NCBI GenBank assembly: GCA_963676655.2
Contig: CAXXKX010000003.1
Coordinates: 992,001-1,056,000, forward strand
DNA from: G963676655 sp963676655
GTDB lineage: Bacteria > Verrucomicrobiota > Lentisphaeria > Victivallales > Victivallaceae
Reading direction: 5' to 3'
DNA length: 64,000 nt
Positions 44,365 to 52,125 of this stretch are shown here, in pieces. The position numbers and the translations under genes are program-made. A model generated the notes under the pieces. It searched no databases, had not been told where the DNA came from, and was given only the letters and a program-made list of their open reading frames with translations. Positions within the stretch are counted from its first letter, which is position 1, and each line of letters begins with the position of its first letter.

Positions 44365-45455
44365 GCTTCTTTGATAAAAAAATATGGCGGATTCTTTCGC
44401 TCCTGGCCGGGGCGTTCTGGACGCTGACAACCATTGCTGAAGAACCCCCTCAGGAAGAAATTATGCAACAGAACCAGTACGTCGAATACCGTCTGGAACA
44501 GGGCGAAATCTATAAGATTTACGTCAAAATGACGGATGGTGTCACAACCGTCCAGTTCCCATCGGCCATTACCGAAATCGCGGGGAAAAACATCTCAGCC
44601 GACGGCAAAGGCTGCGATTTCCAGATCGCGGTCAAGCCGGGTTCGTATTATTTTAACGTTACCGCAATGGCACCGGGCGCGACCGGCACGCTGACGGTGA
44701 CCTTTAATCGCCAGCTTTATATTCTGTATCTAATTCAGTCGGAACAAAAAGCTTTTGCTTCGGTAGTATTCAGTAAAAATTCCGGGCGGCGTAATTTCAG
44801 CGACAACATCGTGACCAACACCCCGAAAGTCACCCCGGCGCGGTTGGTGTCACTGATCGATATCGCGAAAAAATATGAAGTTCTCAAAAAGACTTATCCG
44901 GAAACGCTCAGCGGCGTGGAACAGGTTAAATTCAAGAATCGTTATCGCTGCGGTAAATACGATATTTATCTTGATGAAGCGGTTCGGTTCGAGGAAGAGG
45001 ATACGGTTATTTTTAAGCTGCGGTTGGACAATTTGACTTCTGAAGAACTCAAGTACGACAAGCATTCATTTTCCGCCCATGCCGGAAATAGCGTCTACTA
45101 CATGAGCGTGTCGGACGCCTCCGGGATCATGCCGCCGAAGTCCCAAACCTACGCCTGGTTCGGGATTACTTCGACCTCGCATGGCGGTCGCAACAACCTG
45201 ACCGCCGACAACGACTGGCTGATTGCTTTGACTACCCAGGAAATGCATCTTGCCAACCTGCAATCCCTGCCGACAAAGAAGAAAGAAGTGAAAAAGAAAG
45301 TTTCTCCACAACCTACTCTGACCAAACCGCAAGCTGAAGCGATTGCTTCGATCAAAGCCATGTGTTTGCAAACCCGGAAACATGTCGATGAACTCCGCAA
45401 GCGGACGGAAGCGCAGCTTCGCAAGAGCGACGATAATCAGGAGAAGAGACCATGA
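44361..45455 (+). CDS. VirB9/TrbG-like outer-membrane core protein
   Basis: A 364-residue protein with a signal peptide (ILSLLAGAFWTLTTIAEE, 11-28). The N-terminal beta domain (YRLEQGEIYKIYVK, VTTVQFPSAITEIAG, FNVTAMAPGATGTLTVTF) has the VirB9/TrbG/CagX pattern, in which a strand with 'v..i.l....T.v.fp..i' is typical. A second beta domain follows after a linker (RYRCGKYDIYLDEAVRFEEE). The C-terminal 70 residues are charged helix. VirB9 joins VirB10 and a VirB7 lipoprotein in the outer-membrane ring. It overlaps the virB10-like start by 4 bp. Confidence 0.65.
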   Translation: MSFFDKKIWRILSLLAGAFWTLTTIAEEPPQEEIMQQNQYVEYRLEQGEIYKIYVKMTDGVTTVQFPSAITEIAGKNISADGKGCDFQIAVKPGSYYFNVTAMAPGATGTLTVTFNRQLYILYLIQSEQKAFASVVFSKNSGRRNFSDNIVTNTPKVTPARLVSLIDIAKKYEVLKKTYPETLSGVEQVKFKNRYRCGKYDIYLDEAVRFEEEDTVIFKLRLDNLTSEELKYDKHSFSAHAGNSVYYMSVSDASGIMPPKSQTYAWFGITSTSHGGRNNLTADNDWLIALTTQEMHLANLQSLPTKKKEVKKKVSPQPTLTKPQAEAIASIKAMCLQTRKHVDELRKRTEAQLRKSDDNQEKRP

Positions 45456-46804
45456 CCGGAACTGAACTTGTCAATATTATCAAATCGCCGACCTCCAAAG
45501 TGCTGATATTCGGCACGCTGCTGATCGGCGGGGCATTGATCCTGATCCCAATGCTGAACCGGGACGACAATCCCGATTCGGTAAAACAGGAAACCGAACT
45601 CAAGCAGGAGGAAAAAGCGCCGCTGGAAATCGGCACCGGCATCCCGCGCTTCAAACTCGATAAGCGTTCCGACAAAGTGGAACAACTGGTATCCGGCATG
45701 GATGACGCGCCGCCGCCGGTCATCAATGAAAACAAAGCTCCGGTTGCGGCCAAACGTCCCGACCGACCTGATCGTCCCGATGCCTTGGAACTTGCCAAAC
45801 GCAACCTGGATAGACGTGGGGAACGCCAGGTAAGAACCCGTGAATTGTCCGCACCGACCAGCAGAAACGGCCGCAACAATCGGAATGAACGCAGTTCGCG
45901 GAACCGGGACCGAGGTAACGCGCAATCCGGCATCTTTATTATGAGCGCAACTTCCGGCAATTCAGCCGCCGCTTCGCAGGAAAAAGTATTCCTGTCGGAA
46001 CGCTACGCACCTTTTGGCCGGATGTTGGACTGTAAACTGGTCAATACGCTGGAAAGCAATACCGACGGCACGCCGCTGATCGCGCTGGTCATTGAGGATT
46101 TATGGTGGACCAACGCCAACGGCGAACGCAAACTGATCATTCCGGCCGGAACCGAAGTCCACGGAAAAATGGGTTCATGCGTACGCAACCGGATGATGTG
46201 CGAAGGGAATTTTGTGTTGATCTGGCAGATCACCTCGGATCAGGTCGGAATGGAACTTCAGTTGCAGGGGCGTATTCTCGAAAAATCCAATCAGGCCGGG
46301 AATAAAGGCATGGCCACGATCACCGATATGGCGGCGGGAATTCCTGGCCGAGTGATGAAAAACGACAGCCTGAACGAGATGCTGCAATACACGATGGCCT
46401 TCGCCCAGGGACTGGCCTCCGGTTTTCAGACGACCACTACCTATGACAACGGCAGCACGATCATCTCGGAAAGTGACGGTTCGACGAAGAATGCCCTGGC
46501 GTCCGGGATCGAATCATTGTCCGATGTGGCGCTGGAAAATATTACCGACAAAATATCCAAAGAATCCTACTACATCCGGGTGGCGGCCGGGACCGAATTT
46601 TATCTCTACATCGAGCAGGTTACGGATATTTCCAAAGCCGCGATCGCGGATACAACCCTCAATAATCTGGAACAGTTAAAGCTCTCTCAAAATAAAAAAG
46701 CCAGCACTGCCGATGATACGGTCGCTAAAGCTTCCAAGCTTCACGACGCGCTCGGAAGCGCTTTACCCAAATCACTAAAACGCGAACTGAAAGGAATCAA
46801 TTAA
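45452..46804 (+). CDS. virB10: VirB10/TrbI-like protein
   Basis: A 450-residue protein with an N-terminal membrane anchor (KVLIFGTLLIGGALILIPML, about 15-34), a long charged linker rich in Arg, Asn, Asp and Pro (about 40-160), and a C-terminal beta-barrel-type domain: YAPFGRMLDCKLVNTLESN, LIIPAGTEVHGKMGS, VLIWQITSDQVGMELQLQG and VAAGTEFYLYIEQ. These are the landmarks of VirB10/TrbI, which spans both membranes and couples ATPase energy to the outer ring. The gene order after a VirB9-like gene supports it. Confidence 0.8.
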   Translation: MTGTELVNIIKSPTSKVLIFGTLLIGGALILIPMLNRDDNPDSVKQETELKQEEKAPLEIGTGIPRFKLDKRSDKVEQLVSGMDDAPPPVINENKAPVAAKRPDRPDRPDALELAKRNLDRRGERQVRTRELSAPTSRNGRNNRNERSSRNRDRGNAQSGIFIMSATSGNSAAASQEKVFLSERYAPFGRMLDCKLVNTLESNTDGTPLIALVIEDLWWTNANGERKLIIPAGTEVHGKMGSCVRNRMMCEGNFVLIWQITSDQVGMELQLQGRILEKSNQAGNKGMATITDMAAGIPGRVMKNDSLNEMLQYTMAFAQGLASGFQTTTTYDNGSTIISESDGSTKNALASGIESLSDVALENITDKISKESYYIRVAAGTEFYLYIEQVTDISKAAIADTTLNNLEQLKLSQNKKASTADDTVAKASKLHDALGSALPKSLKRELKGIN

Positions 46805-46805
46805 A

Positions 46806-47420
46806 ATGAAAAAACTCAACTATTTTCTGGCGGCGACGGTCATAACGGCAACATGTCTGACCGGTTGTAGATCAAAATCTCCTAACTCAAAGCCCAAACC
46901 AAAAGAGTACGCGCAGGTTCCATTGTATATGGCAGGACAGCAGATACCCGGCGACTCCCAGGAAAAGTATCTGAGCAATGCCGAGGTTAAAATGTACTCG
47001 GTCGGACGTCTGGTCGATCCCGGCAGCGGCACCATGCGGGAGGCCGGAACCGTCTACCGCATTGAGGCCGCCCCGCAGTGGAACCTGATTCCGCAGTATG
47101 ACGCCAACCCGGAAAGTTTCGCCAGGAAACAGCTTCAGGATCAATATGCCGACAGCATGACCGGGCAGATGAACCATGCGTTGACCGAAACCCGCGAAGT
47201 CAGGCACAGTCTGGACGTGGTCCGGCAGGAGGTTGCAAATACCGGCAGGAGCATTGAGCAACTCTCCGGGGAAAATGCTCAGCTCAAAAAGGAACTGCAA
47301 AAGCAAAACGACAATATCACCAATTTGCTTGACAGCATGAAGAAAATGCGGAAATACATCGAGCTGCTCGAACTGCGTATTTCCGACCGCAACACCAGAA
47401 ATTTCGGAGGCCGCAAATGA
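46806..47420 (+). CDS. Lipoprotein with coiled-coil C-terminus
   Basis: A 204-residue lipoprotein: the signal ends at TATCLTGC (residues 15-22). The C-terminal half is a predicted coiled coil (VRHSLDVVRQEVANTGRSIE, then QLKKELQKQNDNITNLLDSM). It starts 1 bp after the VirB10-like stop, so it is a candidate VirB7-like partner, although much longer than typical VirB7 (about 50 residues). It overlaps the next gene by 4 bp. Confidence 0.65.
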   Translation: MKKLNYFLAATVITATCLTGCRSKSPNSKPKPKEYAQVPLYMAGQQIPGDSQEKYLSNAEVKMYSVGRLVDPGSGTMREAGTVYRIEAAPQWNLIPQYDANPESFARKQLQDQYADSMTGQMNHALTETREVRHSLDVVRQEVANTGRSIEQLSGENAQLKKELQKQNDNITNLLDSMKKMRKYIELLELRISDRNTRNFGGRK

Positions 47421-47686
47421 AACGTTTATTTTTTGCTTTTCTGACGCTTGGAATGCTCGCCAGCGCCGCGTGCCACATCTGGGAATACCGGAAAATCCGG
47501 GAGTTTTCCCGGACCTTTCAGGCCCAATCAGAAATCGAACTCAAGCGAACCGCGTTGATGGTGATCTATCAGCAAATCCTGCGTAATACGGTCCGGGAAA
47601 TCGATGAATTGAAACATGAAAAAGCAGAACGTGACAGACAAAATTTTTCAGAATTATTCAAAGACGAAATGGAGGTACAACCATGA
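47417..47686 (+). CDS. Small membrane-anchored protein
   Basis: An 89-residue protein with one N-terminal hydrophobic segment (LFFAFLTLGMLASAACHIW, 3-21) and a charged helical tail (REIDELKHEKAERDRQNF). No known family is recognised. Start and stop overlap both neighbours by 4 bp (ATGA), so it is translated within the transfer cluster. Confidence 0.6.
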   Translation: MKRLFFAFLTLGMLASAACHIWEYRKIREFSRTFQAQSEIELKRTALMVIYQQILRNTVREIDELKHEKAERDRQNFSELFKDEMEVQP

Positions 47687-48483
47687 AACCAATGCTCATT
47701 TTTATCGCCGGAACCAAAGGCGGAGTCGGCAAATCCTTTACCTCAATCATGCTGGCCGGGGCCGCCATGGATCTGGGCTTGTCCCTGACCGTTTACGATA
47801 CCGATAATGAGAACCGGACGCTGGGCGTACTGATGCCGGAGCAGAGCACTTTTCTCGACGAAACCCGGGAACAATACCCGCTTGACGGGGTTATAAACGG
47901 TTGCTTTTCGGATACCCTTTCGGATGTGACCATTGTCGATATGAAGGCCGGGACCAGCCGTTCGACCCAGGGATGGTTTTTATCCGTGCCCTGGGAGGAC
48001 CTGCAAAATGCCGATATTGATGTTTATGTGGTGGGCTGCGTTACTTCCGATCCAGACTCCGTCCGGACTTTTGTTCCATGGCTGACTTATTTCCGGGATA
48101 TTAATTTAACGGTTAACTTTCTGATTGTTAAAAATCTGATGGATGGGGACAACTTATTCACCTACTACTCTCTGCTTGAACCGGCGATGGAAAAATTTAA
48201 GGTTAATTACAAAATATTCGTCTTTCCCGCAATCGAACAGGAATACATTAACACGCTCAACACAAATAATCTCACCATAAGAAAGCACCTGAACGGCAAG
48301 CCAGAGGTCCTTACAACCGTCATGCAGAAATCCCGGTTGCGAAGACATTATTTTGCACTCACCGATCAATTGGTTGAATTTTTTGTGGAAAAACTGTGTC
48401 TGGAGGAAATGAACGATGAACGTAACACGGTGCTCCAGAATGCCTGGAAACGGATGAGCCGTCGAACTGAGTTGGGAACATGA
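47683..48483 (+). CDS. ParA/MinD-type ATPase
   Basis: A 266-residue protein with the deviant Walker A motif KGGVGKS (residues 11-17) characteristic of ParA/MinD ATPases, the switch region VTIVDMKAGTSRSTQG (about 85-100, Asp of Walker A') and LNF-type strand VNFLIVKNLMDGDN (about 145). ParA proteins pattern DNA or protein cargo using a nucleoid or membrane ATPase cycle. No ParB-like gene is adjacent; next is a two-helix membrane protein. In integrative elements, similar ATPases place the transfer apparatus or stabilise the element, which is an inference here. Confidence 0.8.
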   Translation: MKPMLIFIAGTKGGVGKSFTSIMLAGAAMDLGLSLTVYDTDNENRTLGVLMPEQSTFLDETREQYPLDGVINGCFSDTLSDVTIVDMKAGTSRSTQGWFLSVPWEDLQNADIDVYVVGCVTSDPDSVRTFVPWLTYFRDINLTVNFLIVKNLMDGDNLFTYYSLLEPAMEKFKVNYKIFVFPAIEQEYINTLNTNNLTIRKHLNGKPEVLTTVMQKSRLRRHYFALTDQLVEFFVEKLCLEEMNDERNTVLQNAWKRMSRRTELGT

Positions 48484-49313
48484 AAACGCAATCCTCGTCA
48501 AATCTGGTAATCAAGGATTTCGTGAAATATTTTCCCGAGGCGAAACGGCGCGATTACGAGTTGCTGTTACTGCGCTGTAATTTCAGCGATTCGAGTGATC
48601 CGCTTTTCCCGATCATCCTTTTTCTGCTGTTTTTGCAGGATTCGCTGGTTGACCGGAGCGATGCCTTGACTGACGAAGTCGGCAAGCTGCGCATGGCGCT
48701 TTCTACCGGAAAACCGCTGCCGGTTTCACCGCAAGCACACTCCCGGTCATGGTGGAAAATTGCGGCAATTGCGCTCCTGGTCATTCAGGTTATGCTGGGG
48801 GCGTTCGGGCTTTACCAGATTAGTTCAATCGCTCCCAACATTCGGGAGCATACGGCAACGTCAACGGCCGCTTCCAGCGCCCGGGAGATTCAGCAGATCA
48901 ATCACTATTGGGACCAAAAACTTGAACATATAAAGGAAAATGAATGGGCTATGAATTTGTCGGAATTAAGCTCCGGGGAAATGATCGGGATAGTTGTTAC
49001 CGCCGCCGTGATCTTCGTGATGCTGTTGCTGCTGCAAATCATTTTAACGTCGGTTGCGATGAAAAAACTTTGTAAGAACGATGACGATCTCAAGGAACTT
49101 GAAGAGTACCTCAAGCGCAGTCTCTGGAAGTCCGCAAGTTACGATGAAACCCACCATTATCTTGATTCGGATATCGAACCGCTCCCGCCGAAAATCGAGG
49201 ATGATGCCGTTCCGGATATCCCGGTGGCCGACGTCAGTGGCTGGGGCGAAACTGATGCCCTGGAAGACGCTGAAGACGAACCTACCCAAATTGAAGGAGA
49301 TGAAACATCATGA
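48480..49313 (+). CDS. Two-helix membrane protein of the transfer cluster
   Basis: A 277-residue protein. An N-terminal cytoplasmic helical region (FVKYFPEAKRRDYELLLLRC, PIILFLLFLQDSL) is followed by membrane helices at about 98-116 (IAAIALLVIQVMLGAFGLY) and 168-190 (MIGIVVTAAVIFVMLLLLQI), enclosing a periplasmic segment of about 50 residues. An acidic tail ends in DEPTQIEGDE. No family is recognised. It overlaps the ParA-like gene and the 837-residue gene by 4 bp each, so it may anchor one of them at the membrane. Confidence 0.6.
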   Translation: MKTQSSSNLVIKDFVKYFPEAKRRDYELLLLRCNFSDSSDPLFPIILFLLFLQDSLVDRSDALTDEVGKLRMALSTGKPLPVSPQAHSRSWWKIAAIALLVIQVMLGAFGLYQISSIAPNIREHTATSTAASSAREIQQINHYWDQKLEHIKENEWAMNLSELSSGEMIGIVVTAAVIFVMLLLLQIILTSVAMKKLCKNDDDLKELEEYLKRSLWKSASYDETHHYLDSDIEPLPPKIEDDAVPDIPVADVSGWGETDALEDAEDEPTQIEGDETS

Positions 49314-51823
49314 ACTGTATGAACGAAGAGCAGGTCAGATTGCTCCATAAACTGCAAATGGCGGAAATCCCCGCCTTTGCTTCGGTTAATCCGCTGAATA
49401 TGGGCGAAGACGAGGCAAGCGATTTTTTCCGGATGAATCTGCCGCCGCTGGAATGGATCAACGCGGTCGGGGAAAATAAAAACCATGAATTTGTGGAGGC
49501 GCATTTTATTGGCGTATCGGAAAACAACTGCCGAACGCAGATGCAAAAATGGCTGGAACGAGAGGACTTGACCTTGTTCCAGCAGCCCAATCCGCAGTTC
49601 GGGACCGGGGAAATGTGGCTCGAATATTTTTCGCAGCCGATGAGTTCCGTTAATCTCAAAGCCCTGGAAGACCTGTTCAAAAAATGGGAGATCTCCGTTC
49701 CGCAAATTCCGGTACCCAAAGAACAGCAGAAGATCGATCACTACAAACCAAAAGTAGCGGAACAGGCCATCTATCAGCGGTTGTCTCCTGCTGAATTGCA
49801 GCAGGAGCTGGAAAACCTGAAATCCGGTCAGGGACTCAGCCCGGACGTCTCGCTGGGCTTTGCTCCCGGCGATTTGATGACCTTTGAGGATGATACGACT
49901 TTTCACACCTTTTTGTCGCCGCTGGACCCGCCTGCTTCGGCGGAACTGAAATCATTGTCGGAAGGAAAACCGGTGGAAAACCTGACCGGACAACAGTTGG
50001 TCAATACCGTTAACTCCGATGTCTCGGTCAAGCCTTATTTTGCCCGGCTGTCAGCAACTGAAATCCGGCAGGAGATCGAGCATTTTCAAGAGACCGGAAC
50101 CTTCCGCGGCGGCATTTCCATCGGCCATGACAACGGCATCAAAAGCAAGTCGGATAAAGCGGTCGATTCTTTCGTGACCGAACTTTCCGATCAGGAACTG
50201 GATCAACTCGAATCCGGGATATTCCAGCATCCGGAAAAACTGCGGGGCCAGAAATTGCTCGGTTACACCAATTCGCAGGACATCGAGGTCTTCCGCCGTC
50301 TGACGCCCGAGGAACTGGCCGCCGAGCTCGAACTTTACGCCAAAGATAATAAGTTTTCATCCCCGGAAATCAGTCTCGGCCATCTTGCGGTCAAGGAGAC
50401 CTATAAGAAGGAGTTTTACCGCCCTTTACAGCCACTCTCCGAGACGGATTTGACAGATTTGGCAGCCGGAAAACCGATCTCTAATCAGGATATTCTTTAC
50501 GCCCAGAAACTGGTCTGCCGCACTCCGGAAATCCCCCCGGCTCCGGTCTATGAAACTAAATTCTCCGCGTTGGAACTGGCCTTCGAATACTGCGGCGAGG
50601 ATCGGATCGAACTTTATCTTCAACACCGGAAGATACTGGAAGAAAAAACGATCAACAAAGTCACCCCGGAACAGCGGGCCATGATCAAAGCGCTGCAAGC
50701 GACTGGCAAAGGACCCAAAATCGACCGTGACGCCTATCTGTCCCTTAAAAACAAGGATGCCGCCGCTTACATTCAGGAAAATGAAAACAATCCCGAAAAC
50801 ACCTTTGAGGCTACAGTCTATCCGGGACATACTAAATTAACGAAGGATGCGGCGTTCCCGGAATTCAAGAAAGCCAATTTATTTTCCCAGGAACAGGCCG
50901 ATTATCTGCAACGTTCGATTATTCGCGACCTGGCGGCGGAAGGCCATATCGCCACCCCGGAAACCTTGCCGGAACTGCTGGATAAACTCGAACTGATTAC
51001 CTCATCCCAGGCCAAAGACCTGATCGAACCGTACTTTGAAACCCCGGCCGGTTCCGGGTTGATGGCCCAATGCAAGGCTTACATCGATTCCGGAAAGATC
51101 CACAATCCCGGCAATATCGCGACCATCGCCGATGTCTATAAGCTCTATCAAACCCATCGCGGGTTGGATTTTGATATGAAAGCTGCCATGCGCGACCTGG
51201 TCGATGGCGGCTATATCCGGACCGACGACGGTCTGGCAAAAGTCAAGTTCACCACCGCCGCGCAGGATGCCGAACTGATCGGCAAATACGGCGACGTTCC
51301 CGCCGGCAGCAATCTCCGCGCCCGGATTTTTGACCTGATCAACGACGCCAAAATAGGCAATCTGGATGATGACCAGTTCAAACAGCTAAAAGTCCGGGAA
51401 GCCATGCAGATTATCGCTCAAAATGCGGAACTCGAACGTTTTAAAAATCAATCACGGGCCACCAAAGGACAAAAAGAACTGCTGCAAAAAATGGAGGCGC
51501 GCGGCTCGATCAATCTTCGGAAAATCAATCTGGAACGGCTCACGTTCAAAGCCGCTGATCAGTTGATCAAGCAGAATCTGCGCAATGCTCCATCGCGCAC
51601 TTCCAATGCTCCCGCAACCGCCAAACAACGGGCATTTATCAAAGCGCTGGTTGCGAATCAGCTCGTTTCCTCGATGCCGTATGCCGAATGGAAGGATTTA
51701 ACTTTACAAAAAGCGTCGCAACTGATCGCCTCCGTGCCGGAAGAACAGCGCAGAAGCCTCGCGTCGCAAAGCCATGAAAATCCCCGGACGCCCGCTCCGC
51801 AGCCTGCCGCGCCGGAACGTTGA
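49310..51823 (+). CDS. 837-residue repeat protein of the transfer cluster
   Basis: A large soluble protein without enzyme motifs. Residues about 155-410 hold three degenerate repeats beginning YQRLSPAELQQELENLKSGQ, FARLSATEIRQEIEHFQETG and FRRLTPEELAAELELYAKDN, each followed by a SLGF/SIGH/SLGH strand and an 'L....L..L..G' helix. From about 455 onward short helical modules of the type TPEQRAMIKALQ, TKGQKELLQKMEARG and TAKQRAFIKALVANQL recur, each ending in an 'L...xA..LI' helix; the same module appears in the proteins at 40353 and 51835. The tail is Pro-rich. It may be a scaffold or a divergent DNA-processing factor; no relaxase motif is found. Confidence 0.6.
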   Translation: MNCMNEEQVRLLHKLQMAEIPAFASVNPLNMGEDEASDFFRMNLPPLEWINAVGENKNHEFVEAHFIGVSENNCRTQMQKWLEREDLTLFQQPNPQFGTGEMWLEYFSQPMSSVNLKALEDLFKKWEISVPQIPVPKEQQKIDHYKPKVAEQAIYQRLSPAELQQELENLKSGQGLSPDVSLGFAPGDLMTFEDDTTFHTFLSPLDPPASAELKSLSEGKPVENLTGQQLVNTVNSDVSVKPYFARLSATEIRQEIEHFQETGTFRGGISIGHDNGIKSKSDKAVDSFVTELSDQELDQLESGIFQHPEKLRGQKLLGYTNSQDIEVFRRLTPEELAAELELYAKDNKFSSPEISLGHLAVKETYKKEFYRPLQPLSETDLTDLAAGKPISNQDILYAQKLVCRTPEIPPAPVYETKFSALELAFEYCGEDRIELYLQHRKILEEKTINKVTPEQRAMIKALQATGKGPKIDRDAYLSLKNKDAAAYIQENENNPENTFEATVYPGHTKLTKDAAFPEFKKANLFSQEQADYLQRSIIRDLAAEGHIATPETLPELLDKLELITSSQAKDLIEPYFETPAGSGLMAQCKAYIDSGKIHNPGNIATIADVYKLYQTHRGLDFDMKAAMRDLVDGGYIRTDDGLAKVKFTTAAQDAELIGKYGDVPAGSNLRARIFDLINDAKIGNLDDDQFKQLKVREAMQIIAQNAELERFKNQSRATKGQKELLQKMEARGSINLRKINLERLTFKAADQLIKQNLRNAPSRTSNAPATAKQRAFIKALVANQLVSSMPYAEWKDLTLQKASQLIASVPEEQRRSLASQSHENPRTPAPQPAAPER

Positions 51824-51834
51824 TGGAGCACGAT

Positions 51835-52125
51835 ATGAAGCCAACTCCCATGCAAAAATATGCGCTCCGCTTATTGCTGGCGGCGAACAAAATAGAGGTT
51901 TCGGACGATGTGGCCTGGCAACGGCTCAAGTCGGAATCAGCCGCGTCCACACTCTCGCGTTTCGGCGGCGTTTACCGGGCCATCCAGGAGACGGTACTAC
52001 CGAAAAAACGCTTACCAGCCCGTTCGGTTCAGGAGACAGGAAATCCTGTTTCATCCCCGTTTATTGAACTTAATTCCCAACCATCAAACAAGGAGCAATC
52101 ATGCCCGAGCGGAAGAACATTTTAG
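51835..52125 (+). CDS. Short protein with a T-x-K-Q-like helical module
   Basis: A 96-residue protein from the ATG at 51835, which has GGAG 6 bp upstream; the ATG at 51823 overlaps the previous stop and is an alternative. MKPTPMQKYALRLLLAANKI followed by VAWQRLKSESAASTLSRFGG matches the helical module repeated in the preceding 837-residue protein. The C-terminal third is low complexity. It overlaps the coupling-ATPase start by 25 bp, and its last codons may simply accommodate that ribosome-binding site. Confidence 0.55.
   Translation: MKPTPMQKYALRLLLAANKIEVSDDVAWQRLKSESAASTLSRFGGVYRAIQETVLPKKRLPARSVQETGNPVSSPFIELNSQPSNKEQSCPSGRTF

Noticed and set aside
49310..51823. The 837-residue protein as a relaxase
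   Set aside because: No His-triad (HUH) or Tyr/His relaxase motif is visible; kept only as an open possibility in the findings.
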